A stretch of 6,028 nt of DNA, taken from positions 3,141-9,168 of the forward strand of contig CARBWQ010000022.1 of NCBI GenBank assembly GCA_948949055.1, read 5' to 3'. Position numbers and translations under genes: made by a program. Position 1 is the first letter of the stretch. The number at the start of each line of letters is the position of its first letter. Positions 1 through 5,942 of the stretch are shown piece by piece. The notes beneath the pieces are model-generated. The model saw only the letters and a list, made by a program, of their open reading frames with translations, was not told the DNA's origin and did no database searches. Origin of the DNA: an uncultured Eubacteriales bacterium. GTDB taxonomy: Bacteria > Bacillota > Clostridia > Christensenellales > UBA1242.

Positions 1-638
1 AATGGATCGTTCTTCACCGTCCCCATTGATAAGTTTATATCTATAGGGAAATAAAGCATTTCCAAATCCTTTGTGACTAACACTCTGTCATTAGACAAAA
101 ACTTCATTTTATCCGCAACTTGAGCTAATTTTGAAAATAAAGTTGTCTTACCTCCTCCACTTGCAGCTAATATCATTAATCCAACATTGTTATAAACACA
201 CGCTGTGGAATGAAACATGAAATTACCATTTTCTTCTAATCGCCTATTCACAATATCAAGTATGGCATTGAGAACATTATACTTATCATATTTATCAGGA
301 TTGTTAAGAATGAAAAATTTATTTGCTTTGTTATTTATCGACACAAAATCATCATCTTGTGAATAAAAGATTGTTCTATTATTTTTATCAACTATATCAA
401 ATTTCTTTGTAAAAAATGGATTGATTGTTTCATATTTCTGCCCCAATTTCAAAACTTTAGTTTTCTCATAGACAATTCCATCTTTTATGCAGTAAATCAT
501 AATTTCATCATTAATTAATTTGTTATCAAAAACAATGTGCTTTTTTATTAACTTACACTGCTGTTCAAAAACCTTTTCATCATAGCAAACTAATATAACT
601 TTTATTCCATTCATTTTAAAGGAAAATTCTTTCTTCAT
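1..638 (-). CDS. HPr-kinase-like P-loop protein, C-terminus beyond the window
   Basis: Only the N-terminal 212 residues are visible; the reading frame is still open at the left edge. The first 140 or so residues form an unrecognised, Lys/Asn/Asp-rich N-terminal region. After it comes FHSTACV (about 142-148), then a hydrophobic strand and a Walker A loop, AASGGGKTTL (158-167), followed by FLSNDRVLV. A His-containing strand, a P-loop and then an (S/N)DR motif is the layout of HPr kinase/phosphorylase C-terminal-like domains. Such stand-alone proteins are known near radical SAM and peptide-modification genes, where their substrates are mostly unknown. The start ATG (636-638) lies 4 nt after the stop of the upstream radical SAM gene. 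Its ribosome site AAAAGGA overlaps that stop, so translation is probably coupled. ATP binding is well supported. Kinase activity and substrate are inference, and the missing C-terminus prevents a full check. Confidence 0.8.
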   Translation of the reverse strand, partial: MKKEFSFKMNGIKVILVCYDEKVFEQQCKLIKKHIVFDNKLINDEIMIYCIKDGIVYEKTKVLKLGQKYETINPFFTKKFDIVDKNNRTIFYSQDDDFVSINNKANKFFILNNPDKYDKYNVLNAILDIVNRRLEENGNFMFHSTACVYNNVGLMILAASGGGKTTLFSKLAQVADKMKFLSNDRVLVTKDLEMLYFPIDINLSMGTVKNDP

Positions 639-642
639 TTTT

Positions 643-1776
643 TCATCCTTTTATTATAAATATGTCTTTAGTGTTATTCGTTGAATTCCAATAATAATCT
701 TGTTCGCTTTTAAATACTTCAACATTACAATTTGTAAGCAACTTTATAAACACTGCCTGATTCGTGTTCAACTTGCCATATATTTTTATTAAACGCTTTT
801 CTAAAATAAAGTCATAACTATACTTTAAATTAAATTTATTCAAACAAAAATTTATCTTCTCTTTTATTTCATCAACTTTAAGTAGACCATTCTTGTTTTT
901 ACATATTTCCCGTTGCGTTTTAGGACAATTATTAAAATTCACGCACAAGTTTGACCCATAAAAACCGCAATAATCATTTTCGCCTTGTGCATAAGCTATC
1001 GCACAAGAAGTGGTCTTAAATATTGGATACTCACCTTTATATAAATACAATTTATTATAAGCATTCTCTGTCCAAACTGACTCGCTGGCTTTTATATCTT
1101 CCAGTTCCCTTACTTGCATTGGCAGAAGCTGAATCTGATCATCACCATCAATTTTCAGTCCTATCGTTACTGAACATATTGCGTAATCCTTTACAAAACT
1201 TAAAACTTCGTTTATTTTCTCATCTGTTGAATTTTGCTCTAAAAATGGACGCCAATAGTGTATTACAGGAATGTTATTAGCCTTAAGATTTACAAAATTT
1301 GCTTTTATATTTTCTTTATTCACCCCAATTTCAATGTCTTTATCAAGTCCAGAGTAAGAAAGCAAAAATAAAACTTTAAGTCCATTCAACATATATATTT
1401 TTACTTTTTCAATAAAATCTTTAGGGATAAAACACTTTGTAATGAAAACTATATTATTTTTAAGTTTGTTAACACTAAAAAGTTCTAGAAGCTCTAAACA
1501 ATAATCAATATTCATTTTAGTCGCAAAGACATCTGTAGAAGTAAATAGACAAAGCGGAAAATTTTCACAATAATACTCGCTCGCCTTCAATAACTCATAC
1601 GCTGCTTTCGGCTCAACAAGTATATTCGGTTTAATTCCTCTAATATTGTACTTGTTTAAAAAACAGTACTTACATGAATTAATACAACCATGGATAGGGT
1701 TCAGCGCCAACCAAGACGCATGTAAATCTACAATAGGACAAGATTGATTAATTTGTCCATTCATTTTCTTTTCCAT
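643..1776 (-). CDS. Radical SAM protein, SPL-like, with C-terminal cysteine cluster
   Basis: A 377-residue radical SAM enzyme. NPIHGCINSCKYCFL carries the CX3CX2C motif (Cys31, Cys35, Cys38) that holds the SAM-binding [4Fe-4S] cluster. The NPxxGCxxxCxYC context, and the later SYSGLDKD and YWRPFL segments, resemble the spore photoproduct lyase-like radical SAM family. Near the C-terminus Cys258, Cys270, Cys278, Cys284 and Cys292 are clustered and could bind a second Fe-S cluster; this is inference. The frame is open to an ATG at 1818, but that codon has no ribosome site and lies deep inside the preceding gene. The ATG at 1776 has GGAG 8 nt upstream, so I chose it; an ATG at 1764 is a weaker alternative. 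It overlaps the preceding radical SAM gene by 29 bp, which suggests translational coupling. DNA-repair lyase activity is not implied, and the substrate is unknown. Confidence 0.85.
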   Translation of the reverse strand: MEKKMNGQINQSCPIVDLHASWLALNPIHGCINSCKYCFLNKYNIRGIKPNILVEPKAAYELLKASEYYCENFPLCLFTSTDVFATKMNIDYCLELLELFSVNKLKNNIVFITKCFIPKDFIEKVKIYMLNGLKVLFLLSYSGLDKDIEIGVNKENIKANFVNLKANNIPVIHYWRPFLEQNSTDEKINEVLSFVKDYAICSVTIGLKIDGDDQIQLLPMQVRELEDIKASESVWTENAYNKLYLYKGEYPIFKTTSCAIAYAQGENDYCGFYGSNLCVNFNNCPKTQREICKNKNGLLKVDEIKEKINFCLNKFNLKYSYDFILEKRLIKIYGKLNTNQAVFIKLLTNCNVEVFKSEQDYYWNSTNNTKDIFIIKG

Positions 1777-2585
1777 TAGACACGCTCCATTCCAAATCAA
1801 ATACTCTTTCTTTAACATTACAATATTTACAAAATTCTATTGGTTGAGCTAATCTATGCAAAATCTCATCCTTTGTAATATCATCATATATGTTTATGTA
1901 ATCATTTTTTGAAATAATTAGATTTCTATTAAATTTCTTATTAAAAAATTGAATATATGCTGGTGGTGTGCAAGTAAAGATTTTCCCCTCAAATAATTGA
2001 ACACAATGATTTGCATAGAAGCAATTTTTAAAATTAAATTCAACGTCCTGTTTACCACTAATATCAAGAGGTATTTTATAGGATGTTTTCTTTTTATAAC
2101 CTGTGTTTCCAAAGTATTCGAAATTACAACCTTTTTCTATTAAAAATTTCTCCACCTCTAAATAATCAAAGTCAATAGGATATTTAGTAATAACAATTTT
2201 CACATTATCCTTTCTGCAACTTTCAAAAAAAACTATCCTTTTGTCTTAAAATAAGCGTGCCGTTGGTTACAACATCAATTTCAGAATTAACAAACAGTTT
2301 CGCTGTTGCATCAATTAATTTGTCCACATTCTTATTTAGCAATGGTTCTCCACCAAGCAAGAGAATTTTTTCAATATCCCCATCAAAAATAGAATACAGC
2401 CTTTGTATGTCTTTATAAAACTGTTTCTCATTGAAACTTTCATTTTCGCAAATGCAAGAAAAATGATCGCAACCTTTACATCTTAAATTGCAACTATTTG
2501 CTAAATGAATTTCAATTTGTTTCAGCCTCTTTTGTGGAACTTTGCAAGCAAGTTCTTTTAAAGATTTAGGCAACACCTTTTGCAT
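1748..2585 (-). pseudogene. Radical SAM protein with SPASM-like tail, frameshifted in a T8 run
   Basis: Two adjacent frames together make one radical SAM protein. The N-terminal part (2585-2223, 120 aa) has CNLRCKGC (Cys32, Cys36, Cys39) for the SAM cluster, then LLGGEPLL (about 76-83, the GGE-type SAM-binding motif) and VVTNGT. It ends at TGA just after eight T (2225-2232). Removing one T joins it through ESCRKDN to the second frame (2203-1748), giving a 278-aa protein of ordinary size. The second part holds five further cysteines (Cys188, 194, 205, 252 and 255 in the rebuilt numbering, ending FCKYC), a SPASM-like pattern for an auxiliary Fe-S cluster. The ATG follows the Nudix stop after 3 nt. 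As written, neither half should be a full enzyme. The C-terminal half could be restarted at GTG 2203 behind AAAGGA, but would lack the SAM cluster. The family is clear; the substrate is not. Sequencing error or phase variation could explain the extra T. Confidence 0.85.
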
Positions 2586-2588
2586 ATA

Positions 2589-3020
2589 TTATCTTCTATC
2601 TAAATAAACTTCCAAACCCTTTTGGTGATATAGCAAAGGCAATAAATCTTTAACCTTATCTAGTTCTACTTCGACAACAGTATGTCCTTCTTCTAAAGGA
2701 TCACCATGTTCTTCAGCTACTTCTACTACAAAAAAGTTTACTAACGACTCAAGTGGCCATTGTCCTGCAGCAAGCCAAAAACAGTCAACAGTAATAAGTT
2801 CTTTTATACTGGTAATTTTATAACCTGATTCCTCAATAAATTCTCTTTTTAGACATTCCTCTTTTGTTTCACCATCTTCAATTCCACCACCAATAAAAGA
2901 ATGTTGTCCTTTTTTAATAACAAGTAGCATCTTGCCATTTCTCTCGCAAATACCAAAGCAAGTTTCTCTAAAATCATACTTTCTATCTGGAATTTTCTCT
3001 CCGATCACAATTTTTTTCAT
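2589..3020 (-). CDS. Nudix hydrolase
   Basis: A 143-residue single-domain Nudix protein, normal length for the family. The Nudix box GX5EX7REUXEEXGU is complete: Gly45, Glu51, Arg59-Glu60, Glu63-Glu64, Gly66, Tyr67. The metal-binding glutamates are therefore all present. Such enzymes cleave nucleoside diphosphates linked to another group (nucleotide sugars, dNTPs, coenzymes); the substrate cannot be read from the box. There is no signal peptide, so it is cytoplasmic. The ATG at 3020 has a strong AGGAGA site (3026-3031) 5 nt upstream and its own promoter at 3069-3097. The next gene, a radical SAM protein, starts 3 nt after the stop. In this operon it may clear or activate a nucleotide-linked intermediate, which is inference. 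No lesions are seen. Confidence 0.93.
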   Translation of the reverse strand: MKKIVIGEKIPDRKYDFRETCFGICERNGKMLLVIKKGQHSFIGGGIEDGETKEECLKREFIEESGYKITSIKELITVDCFWLAAGQWPLESLVNFFVVEVAEEHGDPLEEGHTVVEVELDKVKDLLPLLYHQKGLEVYLDRR

Positions 3021-3068
3021 AATTTTCTCCTGTTAATGTTATTATAATCTTTAAATAACCACAATTAA

Positions 3069-3097
3069 ATTATATCAAAGTAGTGCAAATAATTCAA
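3069..3097 (-). promoter_or_regulatory. Internal promoter ahead of the Nudix gene
   Basis: On the minus strand TTGAAT (3092-3097), a 17-bp spacer and TATAAT (3069-3074) lie in the only real gap of the operon (3021-3106). Transcription would begin near 3062, about 42 nt before the Nudix ATG. A second TATAAT at 3041-3046 has only a poor -35. No terminator hairpin is visible in the gap, so transcripts from the first promoter probably read through as well. Confidence 0.7.
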
Positions 3098-3106
3098 ACT
3101 TTTTGA

Positions 3107-3706
3107 CTATTTATAAAAAGTATCATTTTCGATGCGTACTTCCAAGTCTTTAACAATGTCTTCTAAAATTTTATCACGGTTTACCGAAGTATCATAAAAT
3201 TTTAGTCCCCTACTTTTGAATTCATTCAAGAAATAATCATTACTTTCTTTTAAAATATCACAGTATTTTTTTAATTCTTCATCGGACACATGATATGTCC
3301 AGTCAGTATCTTTATCAAAAGTTTTAAGCATTTTATAATAATCATCACTACTTTCAAGTGGACAACAAAGATAAATTATAATATACCTTTCAAGTATTTT
3401 TTCTGATTGCAAAGCATCTAAATCAAAATACGCGCCTTCATATATATAGTTTAGCCCCCTTCTCAACTTTGAGCTTCCACTACTTGACTTGAGATAGCTC
3501 ATTAGAAAGTCCTGAATATTTTTGACTGATTGACCATCATGATTAGAATGATTTATGTTTAATTGCGGAAATGACTGTTCAAATGCTGTAACAAGTGGGT
3601 CTGTCATAATCACGCTATAACCTATCTTTTTTGATAACTTTATTGCCAATGTTGTTTTTCCGCTTCTGCTTGTACCAAAAATAATTATATTTTTTTTAAG
3701 TTTCAT
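3107..3706 (-). CDS. P-loop kinase-like NTPase
   Basis: A 199-residue protein beginning with a beta strand and a Walker A motif, IIIFGTSRSGKTTL (GTSRSGKT at 11-18). The rest has the size and layout of small-molecule kinases of the adenylate/shikimate kinase fold: TDPLVTAFEQSFPQL after the first helix, NYIYEGAYFD in the middle, and IIIYLCC as a later strand. Similar P-loop proteins accompany carbohydrate or secondary-metabolite genes; this is general knowledge, not a search result. Phosphorylation of a small molecule is the likely role, substrate unknown. The frame is open to an ATG at 3718, but that codon has no ribosome site. The ATG at 3706 has GGAGAG at 3711-3716 and overlaps the end of the deacetylase-like gene by 11 bp, so I chose it. 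It ends at TAG, followed by an 86-bp gap containing a promoter for the Nudix gene. Confidence 0.8.
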   Translation of the reverse strand: MKLKKNIIIFGTSRSGKTTLAIKLSKKIGYSVIMTDPLVTAFEQSFPQLNINHSNHDGQSVKNIQDFLMSYLKSSSGSSKLRRGLNYIYEGAYFDLDALQSEKILERYIIIYLCCPLESSDDYYKMLKTFDKDTDWTYHVSDEELKKYCDILKESNDYFLNEFKSRGLKFYDTSVNRDKILEDIVKDLEVRIENDTFYK

Positions 3707-4415
3707 TTTTCTCTCCATTGTCTATTTTATTTTTTAACCAGGACAGCGAAAAACGTATATTCTTACATGACTTTAAGTTTGAAAGCAAATTATTTAGATA
3801 TTTAAAACCTAATTCTCCCAATTTCTCACAATGTACGCATATTCCAATATCTCTACCTTCTGTAATTCGTTTGTATATTTGTAAATTTACAAATTCTTCA
3901 CTTGTAAACTCTTCTTCAAGTTTCCAATTAATTAATTCTACATTCGGGCTAACAGACCTCTCAAATGTTGTCCTATTATCTAAAAAAGTTGATATAACTG
4001 CGAAATGTTTTTTTAATAAATCTGACATCATGACATCGATGCTGTTAAAAGGCGGTGTCAACATGCTCATAAATTGACTTGAAAATTCTTTTTCTAACTT
4101 GGTTTTATTTACAAGCACATTCTCATATAAACATTTATCATTTATAAGTTCGCAAGGCAAATTTTTGCTATTATTTTCATGGTTATATCCATGTTGCGAA
4201 ACTATTACACTTGCATTTGCTCTTATCGTATTCGCCGTTTGTTCCTCTAATTGAATAGGAATTACAGCGTAAACAGATGGTACTTTAAACTGACTTACCA
4301 TTTGGTCTAGTTTTACAAAATTTTCAGTATAAAATCCGATATCATCACACCTTAACCATACATTAAAAGTTCTTTCAGATTTTTCAATAAAGGATTTTAT
4401 TGATTCTATATCCAA
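3696..4415 (-). CDS. Polysaccharide-deacetylase-like (NodB-fold) protein
   Basis: A 239-residue protein with the order of motifs expected for the NodB/polysaccharide deacetylase fold. WLRCDDIG (20-27) supplies the Asp-Asp pair, VSQHGYNHEN supplies the HxxxH metal ligands (His75, His79), TPPFNS (120-125) is the PPF motif, and a late strand ICVHCEKLG holds another His (about 196). Members remove N-acetyl or related acyl groups from carbohydrates or other metabolites using a divalent metal. No signal peptide or membrane segment is visible, so a cytoplasmic substrate such as a sugar precursor is more likely than cell-wall polymer. The start codon is TTG (4413-4415), supported by AAAGGAGG at 4420-4427 only 4 nt upstream; no ATG or GTG fits better. 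It is the first gene of the leftward operon, behind an extended -10 promoter. The following kinase-like gene starts inside its last codons. The exact activity is unproven. Confidence 0.8.
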   Translation of the reverse strand: MDIESIKSFIEKSERTFNVWLRCDDIGFYTENFVKLDQMVSQFKVPSVYAVIPIQLEEQTANTIRANASVIVSQHGYNHENNSKNLPCELINDKCLYENVLVNKTKLEKEFSSQFMSMLTPPFNSIDVMMSDLLKKHFAVISTFLDNRTTFERSVSPNVELINWKLEEEFTSEEFVNLQIYKRITEGRDIGICVHCEKLGELGFKYLNNLLSNLKSCKNIRFSLSWLKNKIDNGEKNET

Positions 4416-4419
4416 AAAG

Positions 4420-4427
4420 CCTCCTTT
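4420..4427 (-). promoter_or_regulatory. Ribosome binding site deciding a TTG start
   Basis: AAAGGAGG is a full match to the 16S rRNA tail. It lies 4 nt before the TTG at 4415-4413. The strong site fixes the start of the deacetylase-like gene and may compensate for the weak start codon and tight spacing. Confidence 0.75.
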
Positions 4428-4453
4428 ATCACGTACACTTTTCTTTCCTATTT

Positions 4454-4482
4454 ATTATAACATATAAATACTATATTATCAA
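4454..4482 (-). promoter_or_regulatory. Promoter of the leftward operon
   Basis: On the minus strand TTGATA (4477-4482) and TATAAT (4454-4459) are separated by exactly 17 bp, and TG one base before the -10 makes it an extended -10 element. Transcription would start near 4447, leaving a leader of about 32 nt before the TTG start at 4415. This is a near-consensus sigma-70/sigma-A promoter. I see no operator palindrome. Confidence 0.8.
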
Positions 4483-4499
4483 TGTTGCATTACAAGAAT

Positions 4500-4528
4500 T
4501 TGACTTTTTAAACAAAACATATTATCAT
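4500..4528 (+). promoter_or_regulatory. Candidate promoter of the oxidoreductase gene
   Basis: TTGACT (4500-4505), a 17-bp spacer and TATCAT (4523-4528) fit a sigma-70/sigma-A promoter facing right. The predicted start near 4535 would leave only about 12 nt before the ATG at 4547, beginning right at the AGGAGA ribosome site. That is unusually short, so either the true start is slightly upstream or a different promoter is used. Confidence 0.5.
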
Positions 4529-4546
4529 TTTTATAGGAGAAAAATT

Positions 4547-5583
4547 ATGGTAAATATTGGAATAATCGGCTATGGTTTTATGGGACAAAAGCATGCAAAA
4601 GAAATAAAAAAATTTAAAGATTTTAACTTACTTGGAATTTATGATATTCGCAATTGGAAAAATGATCTGGATAAAGAAAACGGCATAAATACATATTCAA
4701 GTTATGCAGAAATGCTGGCTGATCCTAAATTAGAATTTTTTTTAATTGCTTTGCCAAACCATCTGCATATGGAATATTCTATTGAGGCAATGAAAAAAGG
4801 TAAACATGTTTTTTGCGAAAAACCAGTCGCCTTAAATCTTAAAAAAAAATGTATATGGCTTCAGAAAAATATAACAAGTTTCTATTTATACACCAGAATC
4901 GCAGATTTGATAATGATTTTTTAACAATTAAAAGTATTCTCTTAAATACTGAATTTAATATTCGACAATTAGATTCCTTTGTCGTAGGAGGCCGAGGTAT
5001 ACCTGATGGCTGGCGACGAGAAAGAAAGTTCGGTGGCGGGATGCTTTATGACTGTGGAGTGCATCTTCTCGACCAAATAAATTGCATAATAGAAGAAACC
5101 AACGAAAACATAAAATCTCTATATTGCAAATTCTCTCATACACAAGCATTTGATGTTGACGATGGAGTAAAAATTATATTAACTTCTTCCACTGGCAAAA
5201 TATTTAATATAAATATTGATACAAACACATTCATCGATACACCTCGTTGGATTGCGTATGATGAGAAATCAACAACTATTATTAAAAATTGGGACCTTGC
5301 TGGATACATTGCAACAAGGTTGAATACAGATTTTGATAATAGTAGCAATATCTTGGGAAACGGATTCTCAAAAACAATGACAAAATTGTCTGACCGTTCA
5401 ATAAAACATTCTCCCCTTCCTGACAACGTTTGTGGCGATGAAATGGCCTTTTATAAAAATATTTGCGAATGAATAAACGGGACTTCAACCCCTCTAGTCA
5501 CAAAACAACAATCCATCGAAATCATGAAGCTTATTGATGCATGTTTCCTTAGTGACAAACTTGACAAAATTATTAAATTTTAA
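4547..5583 (+). pseudogene. Gfo/Idh/MocA oxidoreductase with frameshift and internal stop
   Basis: Rebuilt, this is a 345-residue NAD(P)-dependent sugar or inositol dehydrogenase-like protein, the usual family length. The Rossmann fold has GYGFMG (8-13), Asp33 at the end of strand 2 (favouring NAD), and the CEKPVAL motif (Glu91-Lys92-Pro93). The second domain has GGGMLYDCGVH with Asp169 and His173, the family's catalytic region. Lesion 1: nine A at 4841-4849. The first frame ends at 4924; a tenth A would join it to the next frame, which runs from 4849. Lesion 2: TGA at 5470-5472 stops that frame, yet the same frame continues for 36 more codons that match a normal family C-terminus, to TAA at 5581. 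The ATG at 4547 has AGGAGA at 4535-4540. Other Trp codons here are TGG, so TGA is a true stop, perhaps from TGG. The gene is divergent from the operon and is probably inactive. Confidence 0.88.
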
Positions 5584-5668
5584 ACGATATTGATATAAGA
5601 AAACGCTCAAATTCTTCGCGTTGTTCTTGCGTATCTAAAGAAAACGCTCGTTTTGGTTCATTATCCTT
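5573..5668 (-). pseudogene. Possible small coding remnant, unrecognised
   Basis: On the minus strand a frame closed upstream by TGA runs about 30 codons to TAA at 5573-5575, ending EQREEFERFLISISFKI. It has no usable start. In the next frame an ATG at 5661, behind AAAGG, opens MNQNERFL and then stops. Joining the two frames would give a charged 29-30 aa peptide, so this may be a frameshifted small gene or the tail of a lost one. It overlaps the 3' end of the oxidoreductase pseudogene by 11 bp, tail to tail. I do not recognise it, and chance is a fair alternative. Confidence 0.25.
5597..5649. repeat. Direct repeat of 12 bp
   Basis: AAGAAAACGCTC occurs at 5597-5608 and again at 5638-5649, 41 bp apart. 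On the minus strand both copies read GAGCGTTTTCTT, in two different frames of the possible small remnant. The role is unknown; it may be the trace of a small duplication. Confidence 0.5.
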
Positions 5669-5676
5669 TCACACTT

Positions 5677-5709
5677 AAAAAACGGACATGGATAACCATG
5701 ACCGTTTTT
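5677..5709. terminator. Bidirectional intrinsic terminator
   Basis: AAAAACGG-A-CATGG, loop ATAA, CCATG-A-CCGTTTTT forms a long stem with a single A-A mismatch (T-T on the other strand). A T-run follows on either strand. Leftward, it begins 5 nt after the CCA end of the tRNA-Arg fragment and looks like the tRNA's own terminator. Rightward, it would end transcripts of the oxidoreductase gene about 95 nt past its last codon. Confidence 0.85.
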
Positions 5710-5713
5710 ATTT

Positions 5714-5757
5714 TGGTGTTCCCAACAGGACTCGAACCTGTGACTAACCCTTAGGAG
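5714..5757 (-). other. 3' fragment of tRNA-Arg(CCT), integration-site remnant
   Basis: Read on the minus strand, this is the last 44 nt of a tRNA. It has anticodon loop CTCCTAA (anticodon CCT at 5755-5753, Arg, AGG codons), anticodon stem 3' strand GGGTT, variable AGTC, T arm ACAGG-TTCGAGT-CCTGT, acceptor strand TGGGAAC, discriminator A and an encoded CCA. It closely resembles the 3' half of known bacterial tRNA-Arg(CCU). The bases before the loop (TGCGA) cannot pair with GGGTT, and no 5' half lies within the window, so tRNA identity begins at the anticodon loop. Tyrosine recombinases often cross over there in tRNA genes and leave exactly this kind of displaced 3' end. It is not a functional tRNA. 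Confidence 0.88.
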
Positions 5758-5942
5758 TCGCAATTTTTTTTGCAATTTTCTTATTTTTTAATGATTTTTT
5801 TGTGTTTTGATTACTTTTTTTCTTAATTTTCACCCGTTTTGAACACTTCTTTGCGTAATTTTTGTGTTATTTACTAACTTTTTTTTAAAACTATACCAAA
5901 ACTATACCAAAAATGATCAATTTAAAAACACCATAATTTTTA
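5758..5942. other. T-rich non-coding stretch next to the att remnant
   Basis: This stretch lies between the tRNA fragment and the end of the next gene. The plus strand is rich in T runs and no convincing ORF is present. GCAATTTT occurs twice close to the tRNA edge (5759-5778). The perfect tandem repeat at 5887-5908 is listed separately. The content fits an attachment region beside an integrase gene. Confidence 0.5.
5887..5908. repeat. Tandem 11-bp repeat, candidate integrase arm sites
   Basis: AAAACTATACC is present twice head to tail (5887-5897 and 5898-5908) and is followed by more A. Short tandem direct repeats between an att core and the integrase gene are typical arm-type sites bound by the N-terminal domain of tyrosine integrases. 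The position here, about 130 bp from the tRNA fragment and just after the neighbouring ORF, fits. The assignment is inference. Confidence 0.5.

Noticed and set aside
1023..1280. Plus-strand frame of 85 codons
   Set aside because: It lies antisense inside the SPL-like radical SAM gene, has no ribosome site and shows no recognisable protein.
1748..2203. C-terminal radical SAM half as an independent gene starting at GTG
   Set aside because: The sequence in the same frame upstream of the GTG joins smoothly to the N-terminal half once one T is removed, and the half lacks the SAM cluster motif. A separate start is possible but is not the simplest reading.
3718..4077. Plus-strand frame of 119 codons
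   Set aside because: It is the antisense shadow of the deacetylase-like gene, whose motifs are clear on the minus strand.
5470..5472. TGA read as Trp (alternative genetic code) or as selenocysteine
   Set aside because: Trp is encoded by TGG in several genes here, and other genes end properly at TGA or TAA. Only a 3-bp GGG/CCC stem follows this TGA, which is not a convincing SECIS element, and the family has no selenocysteine here.
4955..5488. Minus-strand frames of 64-96 codons
   Set aside because: They lie antisense to the second half of the oxidoreductase gene, which has clear family motifs.
5714..5757. A complete, functional tRNA gene
   Set aside because: No D arm, 5' acceptor strand or 5' anticodon stem is present to the right of 5757.
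5887..5908. Tandem repeat as the start of a CRISPR array
   Set aside because: There are only two 11-bp units with no spacers between them.
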